From Bacteroidales bacterium (GTDB lineage Bacteria; Bacteroidota; Bacteroidia; Bacteroidales; UBA1715), in assembly GCA_016714605.1 (NCBI GenBank), contig JADKDL010000018.1:1-28614 (forward strand): a DNA stretch of 28,614 bases, read 5' to 3'. The notes under the pieces are model-generated. The model was not told the origin of the DNA. It ran no database searches and saw only the letters and a program-made list of their open reading frames with translations. Below, in pieces: positions 9,440 to 20,102 of this stretch; the stretch's first letter is position 1; each line of letters starts with the position of its first letter. Both the position numbers and the translations under genes were made by a program.

Positions 9440-11146
9440 TTAATTTCTAATTACAGAAATCTTTCCTTTTTGTATATTATTATCTTTGCCTAAATCTATT
9501 ACATACCAGTAAGTATCGGGTTTTACAGGTGTATTATTGCTATAGCTTCCATCCCAAGTGTATTCAATGGCTTTATATGATACTACAATATTCCCAAAGC
9601 GATCGTAAATTGAAACTTTAGTTTCAGGATATTTTTCAATAAACCGTAATTCAAAAACATCATTAAATCCATCATTATTTGGGGTGATAACTTCCGGTAT
9701 TCCTGCAAATTTTACTTCAACAGAATCTGTTGTTTCACATCCAAATTCGTTGGTTACGGTTACATAATACCACTTATATATTACTGTATTAATCGTTTGA
9801 CTTGTTTCTCCGGTCGACCACTTAATGCTGCTATGTTGTGAACCTGCATCTAATGTTGCAATTTCTCCAGGAATAAGCAGAACCTCCTCGGGCAATTCTA
9901 CCTCTGGATTTTCAACCACAATTACATTTTTACAATATTCGGTACGTGTTCCATCTGGTGTTTTAGTTTCTAGTCGTATGTTGTAATTTCCGGTCTGGGA
10001 ATATACGACAGTATTGTTTTTGCTGTTTTCTGCCCATGACGGACTTGCAACTGCACAGGTAGGGTACATTATTCTGCTTATGCTGGAATTATCAATATTT
10101 GCAACAAAACTATAAAGGGTATCGCCTTGCCTAATAACGTTTGAAATGCCTTGCGGATTAAATAAATAATCTAATTTGCCCTGTGATACAAATTCCGGTT
10201 CGGAATCTATTGAACTAAAATCCATTCTCACCATATCACCATATCTGTTTAACACAAATCCATAGGTTTTTTCGCAGTCTGCAATTATTGACAAGTCGAA
10301 AGGGTAGAGGAGTTGTTCATTGGGAGCAAAATGTTCAATTGCCGGAATATTTGCATATGAATTACCAAAATCAATTTTGCTTATGGTATTTCCGGTGAAG
10401 TTGGTAATAAACAAGTATTTGTTTCCATTCTCTTCGTGTTGCGCTATTCCACATGGATTGGTGAAGGTATTTTGCTTTCCAATATTGGTTGCTTTTGGAG
10501 TATTAGCCAAAGAGTTGCCAAAGTCATATTTTGTAAGCATTCCAGTATTGTAGTTTACTGAGAATCCATACCAATTATTATTATCGTACATTATTTCTAA
10601 ATCAATAGGATAATCTAATACACCCGGAAAATAAAATTCTGAAACCGTGGGTTCATTTTCTATATCAGTGCCATAATTAATTCGAGTAAGTTTAGAATCT
10701 TCTTTTTGTCCGCCGGTTACAAAACAATACCAATAGCCTGCATCTTCAATAATTTGAATTCCTTGAGTATGTTTGGGTACTTTGTCATTATAATTTCCTA
10801 AATCTATTGATGTTGGTTCATTATTCAGATTATCTCCAAAGCTTAACAGACTTATTGTTCCAGTTTGGTGATTAGAAACAAATCCATAATACAAACTGTC
10901 TTTTTTAACAATTGAAATAAATGCAGGTTCATTTAGATTGAGATTTTCAATTTTTTTACCCTCGGGTTGAGTATTTAAATTACCAGAGCAGAAGTGCCAA
11001 AAAATATAATCAGCATTATTATCGGTAGAAACTTCTACAGGTTTATTTACACAAATAGTATCAGGAACAATTATCTGTGCTTGCGATAAAAATATAAAAA
11101 AGTTAAAGGCGAAACACAAAATATATTTGCATGACCTAAAATTCAT
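9440..11146 (-). CDS. Surface protein with propeller-like repeats and T9SS type B (gliding-motility-associated) C-terminal domain
   Basis: This is a predicted cell-surface or secreted protein of 568 residues with an intact frame. The start at 11146 is preferred because MNFRSCKYILCFAFNFFIFL followed by SQAQ is a normal signal peptide; a start at 11188 adds 14 residues before it. Residues about 55-340 hold five or more repeats of roughly 45-60 residues with a common core: LSFGDNLNNEPTSIDLG, INYGTDIENEPTVSEF, YDFGNSLANTPKATNIG, IDFGNSYANIPAIEHFA and MDFSSIDSEPEFVSQG. This suggests a beta-propeller. A PKD-like segment follows (YSQTGNYNIRLETKTPDG), then an Ig-like segment (IKWSTGETSQTINT). The C-terminus, GIPEVITPNNDGFNDVFEL…VSIYDRFGNIV…YTWDGSYSN…DTYWYVIDL, is the CHU_C/type B sorting domain. 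Pairing with the downstream PorP/SprF gene suggests dedicated export. Confidence 0.88.
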   Translation of the reverse strand: MNFRSCKYILCFAFNFFIFLSQAQIIVPDTICVNKPVEVSTDNNADYIFWHFCSGNLNTQPEGKKIENLNLNEPAFISIVKKDSLYYGFVSNHQTGTISLLSFGDNLNNEPTSIDLGNYNDKVPKHTQGIQIIEDAGYWYCFVTGGQKEDSKLTRINYGTDIENEPTVSEFYFPGVLDYPIDLEIMYDNNNWYGFSVNYNTGMLTKYDFGNSLANTPKATNIGKQNTFTNPCGIAQHEENGNKYLFITNFTGNTISKIDFGNSYANIPAIEHFAPNEQLLYPFDLSIIADCEKTYGFVLNRYGDMVRMDFSSIDSEPEFVSQGKLDYLFNPQGISNVIRQGDTLYSFVANIDNSSISRIMYPTCAVASPSWAENSKNNTVVYSQTGNYNIRLETKTPDGTRTEYCKNVIVVENPEVELPEEVLLIPGEIATLDAGSQHSSIKWSTGETSQTINTVIYKWYYVTVTNEFGCETTDSVEVKFAGIPEVITPNNDGFNDVFELRFIEKYPETKVSIYDRFGNIVVSYKAIEYTWDGSYSNNTPVKPDTYWYVIDLGKDNNIQKGKISVIRN

Positions 11147-11260
11147 TTTAGTTTTTTTACTAAGTAGATAATTTGTAGAAATATTCATTGCAACGTTTCT
11201 ATTTACTATTAGGTTTAGAAAGCTTATTTAAACTATTATATTGCATTAAACTCAAATAAA

Positions 11261-11315
11261 AAAACTGTCTTTTTACTCCAAATATTTTATATAAATATTG
11301 TAAAAAGACAGTTTT
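11261..11315 (-). terminator. Strong terminator hairpin of the giant surface-protein gene
   Basis: A 16-bp perfect inverted repeat (AAAACTGTCTTTTTAC at 11261-11276 and GTAAAAAGACAGTTTT at 11300-11315) lies 33 bases beyond the stop at 11348. Its loop can pair again through AATATTT and AAATATT. On the minus strand the second arm runs into TTTTTTTATTTG, a T-rich tail, so it fits intrinsic termination of the 16844-11348 transcript. Confidence 0.75.
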
Positions 11316-11347
11316 AAAAGTTAGAATTTGATATGATTTATATCATT

Positions 11348-14300
11348 TTATTTTTTAATAAATGTATCTGATTTAATTAATTGATATTCTGATGATAAAT
11401 GATAAAAATAAACTCCCGAAGGAAGATTTATATTAAACCATGATAACTTGTTCGCACCTTTTGAAGCCGGACATTTTTCGAATTCTTTAACGATAACTCC
11501 TTGAGCATTTGTAATGATAATTTCAATAGCATCATAATTGCTTTCTAGGTTATAAATAAATTCTACATATTCATTGCATGGGTTAGGATTAACTTTCACT
11601 TCAGTAAGGTTTGAATTTTCAGAAAGTGAAGTTAATATAAATCCGGTTTTTTCCGAGTTGTTTTTTTCAGTTGTCTCAATTGTATTGTACTGGTCATCAA
11701 TTTTAGCAATCATTTCAAGAGATTTATCAACGCCTGGCAATGTGTATTCAGTTTCTATACTTATTACTTCACCTGCTTTCCAATCTGCAATTTTTTCTTC
11801 TACAATTGCAAATTCGTGAGCACCGCCTCCAAATATTGGATAGATTCTAAACCATACATTTTCAGCATCAATACCTTTATTAAATGCTTTTGCACTAACA
11901 AGCACTTTATTATCTGCTATCTGTGTGTAGCTTATTTCTTGTATTTCAAAATCATAAAGACTTGCAATGATTTGATTTTTCGATGCAAATTTAAAATTTT
12001 GATCTATTACAGTACCGGTATATTCAATGTCCGACTGGTTAACTAAAACCGTAATATCAACAGATTTTGGAATAGTCGTAGACAAAATGTAATATAGGTA
12101 CATTTGTTTCTCTTCACCTTGTATTAAGTCGCCAATATTGATTTGAATAGTTTTTCCTTGAACGGTTGTATTTTCAGGTAAACTATCTTTAATTACATCG
12201 AAATAGGCACCTGTTAAAATTTCTACAACAGTATTTCTAGAGATATCGGCTCCAGTGTTTTGAACGGTAAGCAATGTTGAAGCATAAATAGGCTTGTCCG
12301 ACTCATATTCTATTCCTTCTGTAACCAGTTTCCCGTTGATACTATAAATAGTGTGACTAATTTTAACTTTTGGACCGATAGGAGTAACCGAGAGAGCATC
12401 TGATTCTAAAATTGAATCTTTGCCATCATAGGTTTCATAATTAAGTATTTGACCATTGGTTAATTTCAAAGTTGCTTCAGTAGCATTGTAACTATCTACA
12501 ATCCCGGGTTGCAGTATGTAAATTTCCGAGTAGTTTTTGGTTGGAAATGCACCGATAGAAGCTAAGTTTATAGTTTCTTTTCCGTCTTTTCTACTTACTG
12601 TAAGAGTATCTTTAAGGTTTTTATAATCTACTGGAGAAATATCAGCAATCGACCATTTGCTTTCGCCCAAAGATGTGAATGCCGGTAATGTACTTACTTC
12701 AATATTTTTCAGAATTGTTTGTCCTAGTATTATTTTTTCAAAATCCTTAACCATTCCATTCGCATGTTTCTCAGCTATACAAATTTTAGCAGAAGGAACC
12801 GAGTAGGAGAGGTCTCCATTTTGAGTTCCAGTGTAATATACTTTTTTACCTGAAACAGTAAAATCTACGGTGTATATTCCATTTTCCAAGCTATTGTCTA
12901 ACTTAAGCAAGAATATGAAATAAGCCCTACGTGTAGGTTGTATAGTAGGTATTTGGTTGCCAAGTTGAACTACAACTTCTCCTTCTGGTTGGTTAAATCT
13001 CCATCCGGTTGAGAATGACCCAAAGTTGTCGTTTGGTACCAAAGGTCGCGGATAGGCTACATATTGTAATTCAATTTTTGTAGAACCTAAGTTATTTTGC
13101 AGACTTGGTGTTATTTGTACATCTTCCCAATTATCATTAGAACCATTAGAAACCTCAACTCTTATTTCTACAAAACTACCTGATACAGATTTAGGAAAGT
13201 TAGACAACTCACTACTGTTTAAGGTATCAGCTCCCGGTATAAGTGTTAATGTGTGTACATCTTTTTTCAAATCGATTATTGCAGGCAATGCAATTGCAGG
13301 TTCAAGCAAATTGCATGGATCTTTAGTACCAACAAGTGTGGTGAAGTTAGCATCTGTAGCTCCGATAGACTCGTGGTAAGGATCAAAGTTTATATTGAAA
13401 CGGTGTGGTTCATTTTTATCTATCAGTTTGTGTTTAATAAAAACGGTATCAATACCTACTTTTACTATTGTAGGTTGAACGCTTGAGGTTAACTCCAAAT
13501 CGCTACCTTCAGCTTTTCCTGAAAGTACATGAGAAGAGATAACCCAAGGAGAGCCACCAAAAATTTCTTCTACAACCAAAGTTCCTCCTTTACTCAATTC
13601 TAAATTGCCTTCTCTTCCTTTGCCTTCAAATAGAGCTTTTATTGTAAAATGTGTTTTGCCAAGAGTTTCAAAAACATCATCGCCAAAGGTTTTGTCTGCT
13701 CCAAAGTACCAGCCTGAATCTACATTTCCTTGAAGGTTATCATAGTGTGTTTCGGCAGGATAGTCTAACCAAGCTTCGCCATTATCAAACATAAAGGCAT
13801 CGTGTAGAAAACCTGTTTTAGAAGAGAATCTATCACCTCTGTCATCAATCCAATCGTCTATTCCGTCGTTATTATCATCGTCTAGAGCAGGTGGTATAAG
13901 TATTTGAGGAATGTATATTTTGTATGACATTGGACCATCCCATACTTGTACTTCATTTGAAGTATTCGGATTGTCGAGCCATTTTTCAAAATTCTTTCCG
14001 TTTACTTGAACTATTTCGTTTATATTATAACTACCATCTTCGTTTTTAGGTAAGGTAATAGAATATCCTCCCAAACCTTTAGGAATTTCATAAACAAAAT
14101 ATCCGAAAACACCATCGCCCATGGCTTCGTTTTCTGCTCCTTCTGCTAATTCTGATGGGTCGTTGTAATCTACATCATGTCCTACACCTCTTATCCAATA
14201 ATAGGTGTATTCTGTAGAAGCATTAATGTCGAACTGCAACTCAGCTTTTCCTCTGTGTGGTAGAGATTCTAGTTTATTGCCCAATGTATCGAAAATTGAA

Positions 14301-16844
14301 AAGCAATCGGTCAAGTATTCAAATTGCAATGGGTTTGGCAGTGGAGCGTAGTAAGTATATGTAGTTCGTATTGGTGTTGTTTTTTCTTCGTTGAAAATTG
14401 TTTTATAATCAACATTCGAATAAAGCGACTTTTTTGGAATCCAGTGATTCATATCTATTTCTTCGCCACCTAGTGAAACAACAGCTATAAATTCATTGTG
14501 TGGTTGTGGTGCTCTACCTATAACTTTATCAGATGGTTGCAGTCTAAAGTTGGTAGAAGCAGTATCAACAAAAGTATAGCCTTCATAATTATTGAGCGAT
14601 TGAAGCACTAATTCTTTCCAAATAATTTTGCCGTTATCGTCGCGTTCCATCCAATAAGTCCATGTTGTATCGGCTTGATTAGCATCATTAATATCATGAG
14701 TATTAGGGTAGAACATACCATTGAAAGCGGTATGCAATGAATCTTGACTATATGCCACACCTGCTGCAAGTTCAACAGGTTTTGGAGGGTCTAACCAAAG
14801 TTCATAATAGCAATATGGTTCGTAATATTCATATCCGGCTACGGTATTTATATTCCAAGTAATTTTCCAAACTCTCATTTTATCTCCGGGCTCTTCAATA
14901 TCAACAATTCCATCGTTGTCTGTGTCTAAAGCTCGTTTGCCATCGTGGTCTATATCTTCAAAAATATGTTCATCAATGTTTCCGGTTTTCAGATATGACC
15001 ATGGGTTGCTCCAATAAACGCTGTCTTCTTCAAGAATGTATCCTTTCGGATAAATAGAAGCTGTATCGAGCCACGCATCTGGTTTGCCGTCGCTGTCAAA
15101 ATCATAATTCAGGATTTGCAGCATCGTTGCTACCTCTCATTACCATTGCGAACTTTCCGCCTGGAGTTCTAAGTATTGGAATGTTTATAGAATTGTCACT
15201 CCAATAATAGGGCACATCTTTAGGAATATATTGGGTATAAACCACATTTTCTGCTTGTGTACGTGCTTTATTTTCCATATTCATGAAAACTTTAAATGGC
15301 TGATATTCTAAGCCAAGAAAATTTTTCCAGTTTACATCGGCATCAGCAAAAATAGATGCACTGAATAATATGTCTGCATACGCCATATTTTTATAAGATG
15401 ATACATATCCATTAGCTGTTTGGTATGTTATGTAGTTTTTGGCTACTGAAATAAAGTTTTTATCGTCTAAGAACAAATCAACCGCTTCGTGGGTTTCACT
15501 TCCCGGTTCGGGGGTGATGAGTTGATATTCCAAAGTTAATTCTTCAAATGGAGATAGATTGATACCTGAAAATTGAATAGTTTTCCCTGTTATGGTTGAA
15601 GTAATATTTTGATCGGTTTTGTAAATAGTAAAGAAATTATTTACAGTTTCAGTTACAGAAACTCCTGAAATAGCTTTATCGCTCAAGTTTCTAATCGTTA
15701 AGGTTACGCTAAAGGTATCTACCACATCGTAAGCTATTGCATTTTCTCCTGCTATTATGTTTTCTGATAGTACATTTCTCACCGTGCGGAATGCATCTAC
15801 TTTTGAAGTAAAGAAGCTCAGTAAGTTTTGTAAAGTATAGATAGTTTGTTTTTTATTGTCGGTTGCCGATTGAATACTGGTTAACCCTAAATTCACCAAA
15901 ATTTGGTTTTCGTATATGGTGTTTGTGCTTTTAACATTAAAAATTACCGGATTGGTTTGGTCTTTTAATGTAACGAGTGCTTCTATGTTGCTTATATTTA
16001 CTTTAGGTATAGTATTGCTATATATTTTTGCTGAAGCATAATCTACTGCTAAATGAACCGGATGATTTACTGATGCTTTTTGAACATCATATAGATTAGA
16101 ACCATCATGAGCAATAGATTCTGAATAGAGAATACTTCCTGAATTTATAATACCTGCTTTTTCAAGAAACAATGCACCATTTCCTTCGCAATAAATTTTT
16201 CCGCCTTTATCAAGAAATGCTTTGATTTTCTGTGCAAACGATGGTATTTTATTTACAATCTCATTAACATAATAATTATAATCCTGACCGTTTATTTTCA
16301 CTGCAGGAAATATAATAAGATCGGTTGAGTCTGATATGCCTTTGTTTTGTAATTCATTTTCATCTATAGTATAGTAGCCATTGCTAGGTAAAAGCTTGTC
16401 AAGTATACTTTGAAAATGAAGTGCTTGCCATGAAATTATGTCGTTGTTTGCAACGGTCGAACTTTTAAAAACGGCAATTTTTTTAGGTGTCTTGTCGTAA
16501 TGTACTGTCCAATGGTTGGCAGTGGTATAATCATAACTGCTTTGTGTTGTTTTTTGTAAAGTACTATATGTTTGTGGAACAGTATCCGGATAAATGAATG
16601 ATCCTTTTTTACTGCCATCTGCTGCTAAATAAACCGAAAATTCTCCATACTGTGGAAATAAATTTTGGTTTATACTGGAACTATTACCTTGATAATGCTT
16701 TGAAGCTGCATCGAGAATAAAGGTATGCAACTTTATAATATCGGTCTGGCCTTCTAGTGGGAGCACAGAGGTTGTTTGACCGAACATACTTGCTGCTAAA
16801 CATAGCAATAGTATGCTTAACAAATGCTTTGATTTACCGCGCAT
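11348..16844 (-). CDS. Giant exported protein with T9SS type A sorting domain (frameshift near 15110)
   Basis: Function unknown; about 1830 residues after repair. It begins MRGKSKHLLSILLLCLAASM with cleavage after FGQ. Residues about 120-240 look like a Rossmann-type, ThuA- or GATase-like segment (KKIAVFKSSTVANNDIISW, STDLIIFPAV, KAFLDKGGKIYCEGNGALFL). A DUF11-like beta-sandwich follows (VDTFSVTLTIRNLSDKAISG). The frame then breaks at 15102-15124: GSNDAANPE stops, and the other frame continues YDFDSDGKPDAW. Removing one T, or adding two bases, joins them. The C-terminal half carries calcium-binding-type aspartate loops (DFDSDGKPDAW, DIDHDGKRALDTDNDGIVD, DDDNNDGIDDWIDD) and more beta-sandwich modules. 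The end, VNPNPCNEYVEFIYNL…GVIVKEF…LPSGVYFYHL…KSDTFIKK, is a type A sorting domain. An adhesin or structural role is likely but unproven. It has its own terminator and is divergent from the GH5 gene at 17289. Confidence 0.82.
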
Positions 16845-17032
16845 AATAGAAACTGTTTTTAGTTTTTAAAATAGTATAAGGAACTTGAGTGAGAAAATCT
16901 AATTGTAAATTCAATTAAAAAAATAATAAATTTTAATTAAAAGTTGTCTGTTTTTTAGTTTTTAGGTAGGTAAAAATACTCGTTATTTTTGAATATTGTA
17001 TATTTTTTTTAAAATATTTATGTTAATTTTTG
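16845..17032. other. Upstream region of the giant surface-protein gene
   Basis: AT-rich DNA with no gene. It should contain the minus-strand promoter. TAGATTTT, one mismatch from the Bacteroidota -7 element TAnnTTTG, occurs on the minus strand near 16895-16905, but without a convincing -33 element. Confidence 0.3.
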
Positions 17033-17154
17033 GTAGGGGTCGCCCTGCGTGGCTGTGATCCTTGAATTACACTATATTGTAAAAATATAGGGCAACCACA
17101 AGGGTTGCCCCTACACGACATACATATAGGACAACCACAAGGGTTGCCCCTACA
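17033..17154. repeat. Palindromic intergenic repeat cluster (REP- or MITE-like)
   Basis: Two near-identical 29-bp units start 39 bases apart (17087-17115 and 17126-17154). Each has the hairpin core GGGCAACC, loop ACAAG, GGTTGCCC, followed by CTACA; the second copy has A for G in the left arm. A related, diverged unit in the opposite orientation lies at about 17033-17061 (GTAGGGGTCGCCCTGCGTGG). The cluster therefore starts with GTAGGGG and ends with CCCCTAC, an inverted pair. The GC content is far above the surrounding intergenic DNA. It lies between two divergent genes. It resembles dispersed intergenic palindromes I recall from other bacterial genomes, but copy number cannot be judged from one window. 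Confidence 0.7.
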
Positions 17155-17288
17155 AGGTTGTACCAACATTGGGGATGTATTGTAACCCATCCGAAACATT
17201 TTTAGATACATTCTGAAACATTATTCGTTTTTATTTAACAACTTAATTTTTAATTTTAGCTTCGGATTAAAATAATAAAAAAACGATA

Positions 17289-20102
17289 ATGAAAACCCTA
17301 AACCTATTTTTTTTATTGGTTCTATTTCTTTGTATGAGCCAGTTAATGCACAGTCAATCCACCGTAGAGAAATTCGGTCGTTTGCACACAAATGGTAATA
17401 AAATAGTAGATAAAAACGAAAAAACCATCCGCCTTGCCGGGATGAGTTTTTATTGGTCCAACAACGACTGGGGCGGACATAAGTTTTATACCGCTGGAGC
17501 GGTAAACACATTGGTTGATAGTATGAAATGCAACGTTCTTCGGGTTGCAATGGGTGTAAATGATGGTGGTGGCATGATTGAAGATTCTGCATCGAACAAA
17601 AAAAGAGTACGCACCGTGGTTGATGCCTGTATAGCAAAAGGAATTTATGTGATAATCTGTTTCCATAGCGAAACGGCACATAATTATAAAAGTCAATCAA
17701 TAGCATTTTTTAAAGAAATGGCTAAGAAATATGGTGCATTCGATAACGTAATTTATGAATTGAACAACGAACCTGGAAATATTTCTTGGAGTACTGTTGT
17801 GAAACCCTATGCCAATGATGTAATAGACACTATACGAAAATATGACTCGGATAATTTGATAATTGTAGGCACTACAAACTGGGCAAAAGATGTTGATATA
17901 GCTGCTGCCGATAAGATTGATGATGAAAACGTGGCGTATGCCTTTCATTTCTTCCCCGGTGGTACTTATACCCTGAGTACCTATAGTACCCGTATAACTA
18001 ACGCTCTTGATAAGGGAATTGCTCTATTTGCTACCGAATGGGGAGTAAGTTCAGACACAGAGCAAATGAACCTCTGGTTAGATTTTATGAAAAGCAAAGA
18101 CGTAAGTATTTGTAATTGGAGTGTAAATGACAATGATGGTGAGAAATATTCAATTCTAAAATCGGGCGCACCTACATCGGGCGGATGGTTCAATAATAAT
18201 TATACCGATGCTGGCAAACAAGTAAAAAGTATAATAGATGCTTATTCGGTAGATAATGTTTCGTTTAGTAATGCTTCCAACAATATTGAAAGTCATGCAA
18301 GTTATACTATTGCTGTAAATTATAATGCAACTGAGGAGCGAGAAATTCATGTAGATTTCTTCGATGTAAACAATACCTTGTTGGGAAGTGGAATGCTCAA
18401 GGTGGCTGCCGGTACCGGAAAGGCTCAAGTTGTGGTCAATCTTGATAATGCTCCAGCAGAAGCAGCAGGTTATAAGTGGCGTTGCGATATTCGCGAAGTA
18501 GGTGCCGATTTTTCTAAGGCTCTTGACGTTAAAGAATTTTCAAATGTAAATGTAGTTACATCTCTCAAAATTGTTTTGCAACAGACCATGTCAATTATTG
18601 AGGGAAAAGAAAACGGAAAGTCGTTTGATGTTTTGCTTTTGAATGGAAAATTTGTAAACGTTCTCACTACCTCACATTGGACATTGAGCAATCAACCCGC
18701 AGGTGTGGTGATAGACACATTGGTTCGAGTGGGAGATACTCTGGTAACGGTATTTTTGAGTGGAAATTCAACTATTGGTACCTATCCTTCAAATATTACC
18801 AGTCTTACCCTTACCCTTGCCGGAGCTGAAATGGTTTCGGGTACAAGTAGCATTTCTGCAAATACTGGAATTGTTTTGAGCAAGGCTTATTCATATTTGC
18901 CCCAAACCTATACCGATGGCACTTATAAAAGAATTAACTATGGCTTTTATATTCCCGAAAATTTTGATCAAAGACGTTTATATCCGTTGGTGATGTACCT
19001 GCATGGTTTTGGAAGTGTAGACCCTGTTTACCTTGGTATTTACGATCAAAATGTTCAAAACGCTAATCCTTGTTTTGTTTATACCCCAAGAACAAATGCT
19101 TATGTTGATGCACAAGGTAAATGGTTTGATACTTGGAGCGGTTGGTGGACTTCCCTAACGGAACAAATGACATCAACGCTTGAACAAATGGATATTCTTA
19201 TCGAAAAATACCCTATCGATACAAATCGTATCTATGTGTATGGTATTTCTATGGGTGGCGAAGGTGTTTTTGAATTGCTCGATAAGCGACCTACCACATT
19301 TGCAGCTGCAATATCTATCTGCGGTGGAGGTAGAGACAGCTGGGCTCCGAATATTGCAAAAACTCCTTTCTGGATGTTTCATGGTGGCAAAGATGATATC
19401 AATCCGCCTTCAATTACCGAAGGTGTTTACAATAAACTGGTAAGCATGGGAGCAAAGAAAATGCGCTATACAAACTATCCTGATATGGGTCATGAAATAT
19501 GGAATACGGCTCAGAACGAACCTTCGTTTTACGATTGGATGTTTTCATTTTCTAAAGACGATACTACATACCTAAAACCTACCGGAAAGATTACTTTAAC
19601 AGCTTCACTTGATATACCGGGTATTTCACTTTCGTGGAATGACATACGGGATGCAAATAGTAAAGCTAACAAAATTTGGTACTACAATATTTACAATAGT
19701 AAAGGACTTATTGCAACTACCGAATATAATAAGACGAGTTTAGTAGCGACTGCTCTTCAACAGCTTGATTCTGTGTGGGTAGAGGCGGTGAATTATAATT
19801 TCCAGAAATCCAGTCCCTCAAACAAATTTGTATATAATCAAGCTATTTCAAATGAAATTTTAACGCAGATAGCCGATGAGCCACTTACCATTACACAATT
19901 TGACGATAAAATTGTAATAGAAGCTCAGGGGAAAAACATTCCGCTTTATGTGCAGCTATTTTCTACCGAAGGTAAATTATTGTTCGAAAGTAAAAGTACG
20001 TCTCCTGTAAGCATAGCAACACATTCATTAGACTCGTCGCTTGTAATTCTTAAAATTACTGGAAACAATGCTGTCGTTAGTCAGAAATTGATGATAAAGT
20101 AA
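17289..20102 (+). CDS. Bifunctional GH5 endoglucanase and esterase-like alpha/beta hydrolase with T9SS sorting domain
   Basis: A secreted enzyme of 937 residues with an intact frame. The signal peptide is MKTLNLFFLLVLFLCMSQLM ending HSQ. Residues about 25-320 form a glycoside hydrolase family 5 domain of the GH5_2 type: GRLHTNGNKIVDKN, RLAGMSFYWS, RVAMGV, then the acid/base Glu161 in YELNNEPG, His220 in AYAFHFFPGG and the nucleophile Glu250 in FATEWGVSS. Two beta-sandwich linker modules follow (about 325-420 and 425-540). Residues about 550-760 form an alpha/beta hydrolase: LYPLVMYLHGFGS with the oxyanion-region HGFG, nucleophile Ser654 in YGISMGGEG, an aspartate (702 or 703) in HGGKDDINPP and His735 in DMGHEIWN. 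This resembles polysaccharide esterases and PHB-depolymerase-like hydrolases. The last about 75 residues are a type A sorting domain. The likely role is cleavage of beta-1,4-glucan with removal of ester side groups. The GH5 assignment is firm; the esterase substrate is inferred. Confidence 0.9.
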   Translation: MKTLNLFFLLVLFLCMSQLMHSQSTVEKFGRLHTNGNKIVDKNEKTIRLAGMSFYWSNNDWGGHKFYTAGAVNTLVDSMKCNVLRVAMGVNDGGGMIEDSASNKKRVRTVVDACIAKGIYVIICFHSETAHNYKSQSIAFFKEMAKKYGAFDNVIYELNNEPGNISWSTVVKPYANDVIDTIRKYDSDNLIIVGTTNWAKDVDIAAADKIDDENVAYAFHFFPGGTYTLSTYSTRITNALDKGIALFATEWGVSSDTEQMNLWLDFMKSKDVSICNWSVNDNDGEKYSILKSGAPTSGGWFNNNYTDAGKQVKSIIDAYSVDNVSFSNASNNIESHASYTIAVNYNATEEREIHVDFFDVNNTLLGSGMLKVAAGTGKAQVVVNLDNAPAEAAGYKWRCDIREVGADFSKALDVKEFSNVNVVTSLKIVLQQTMSIIEGKENGKSFDVLLLNGKFVNVLTTSHWTLSNQPAGVVIDTLVRVGDTLVTVFLSGNSTIGTYPSNITSLTLTLAGAEMVSGTSSISANTGIVLSKAYSYLPQTYTDGTYKRINYGFYIPENFDQRRLYPLVMYLHGFGSVDPVYLGIYDQNVQNANPCFVYTPRTNAYVDAQGKWFDTWSGWWTSLTEQMTSTLEQMDILIEKYPIDTNRIYVYGISMGGEGVFELLDKRPTTFAAAISICGGGRDSWAPNIAKTPFWMFHGGKDDINPPSITEGVYNKLVSMGAKKMRYTNYPDMGHEIWNTAQNEPSFYDWMFSFSKDDTTYLKPTGKITLTASLDIPGISLSWNDIRDANSKANKIWYYNIYNSKGLIATTEYNKTSLVATALQQLDSVWVEAVNYNFQKSSPSNKFVYNQAISNEILTQIADEPLTITQFDDKIVIEAQGKNIPLYVQLFSTEGKLLFESKSTSPVSIATHSLDSSLVILKITGNNAVVSQKLMIK

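Noticed and set aside
15102..15124. Programmed ribosomal frameshift in the giant protein gene
   Set aside because: There is no slippery heptamer at the overlap, and similar one-base breaks occur in many unrelated genes in this window, so a sequencing indel is simpler.
17023..17211. Minus-strand 62-codon frame with two RGNPCGCP repeats
   Set aside because: It is a translation of the palindromic intergenic repeat cluster, not a gene.
17221..17706. Long minus-strand frames opposite the start of the GH5-esterase gene
   Set aside because: They are shadows of a gene with clear catalytic motifs on the plus strand, and their composition is unlike a real protein.
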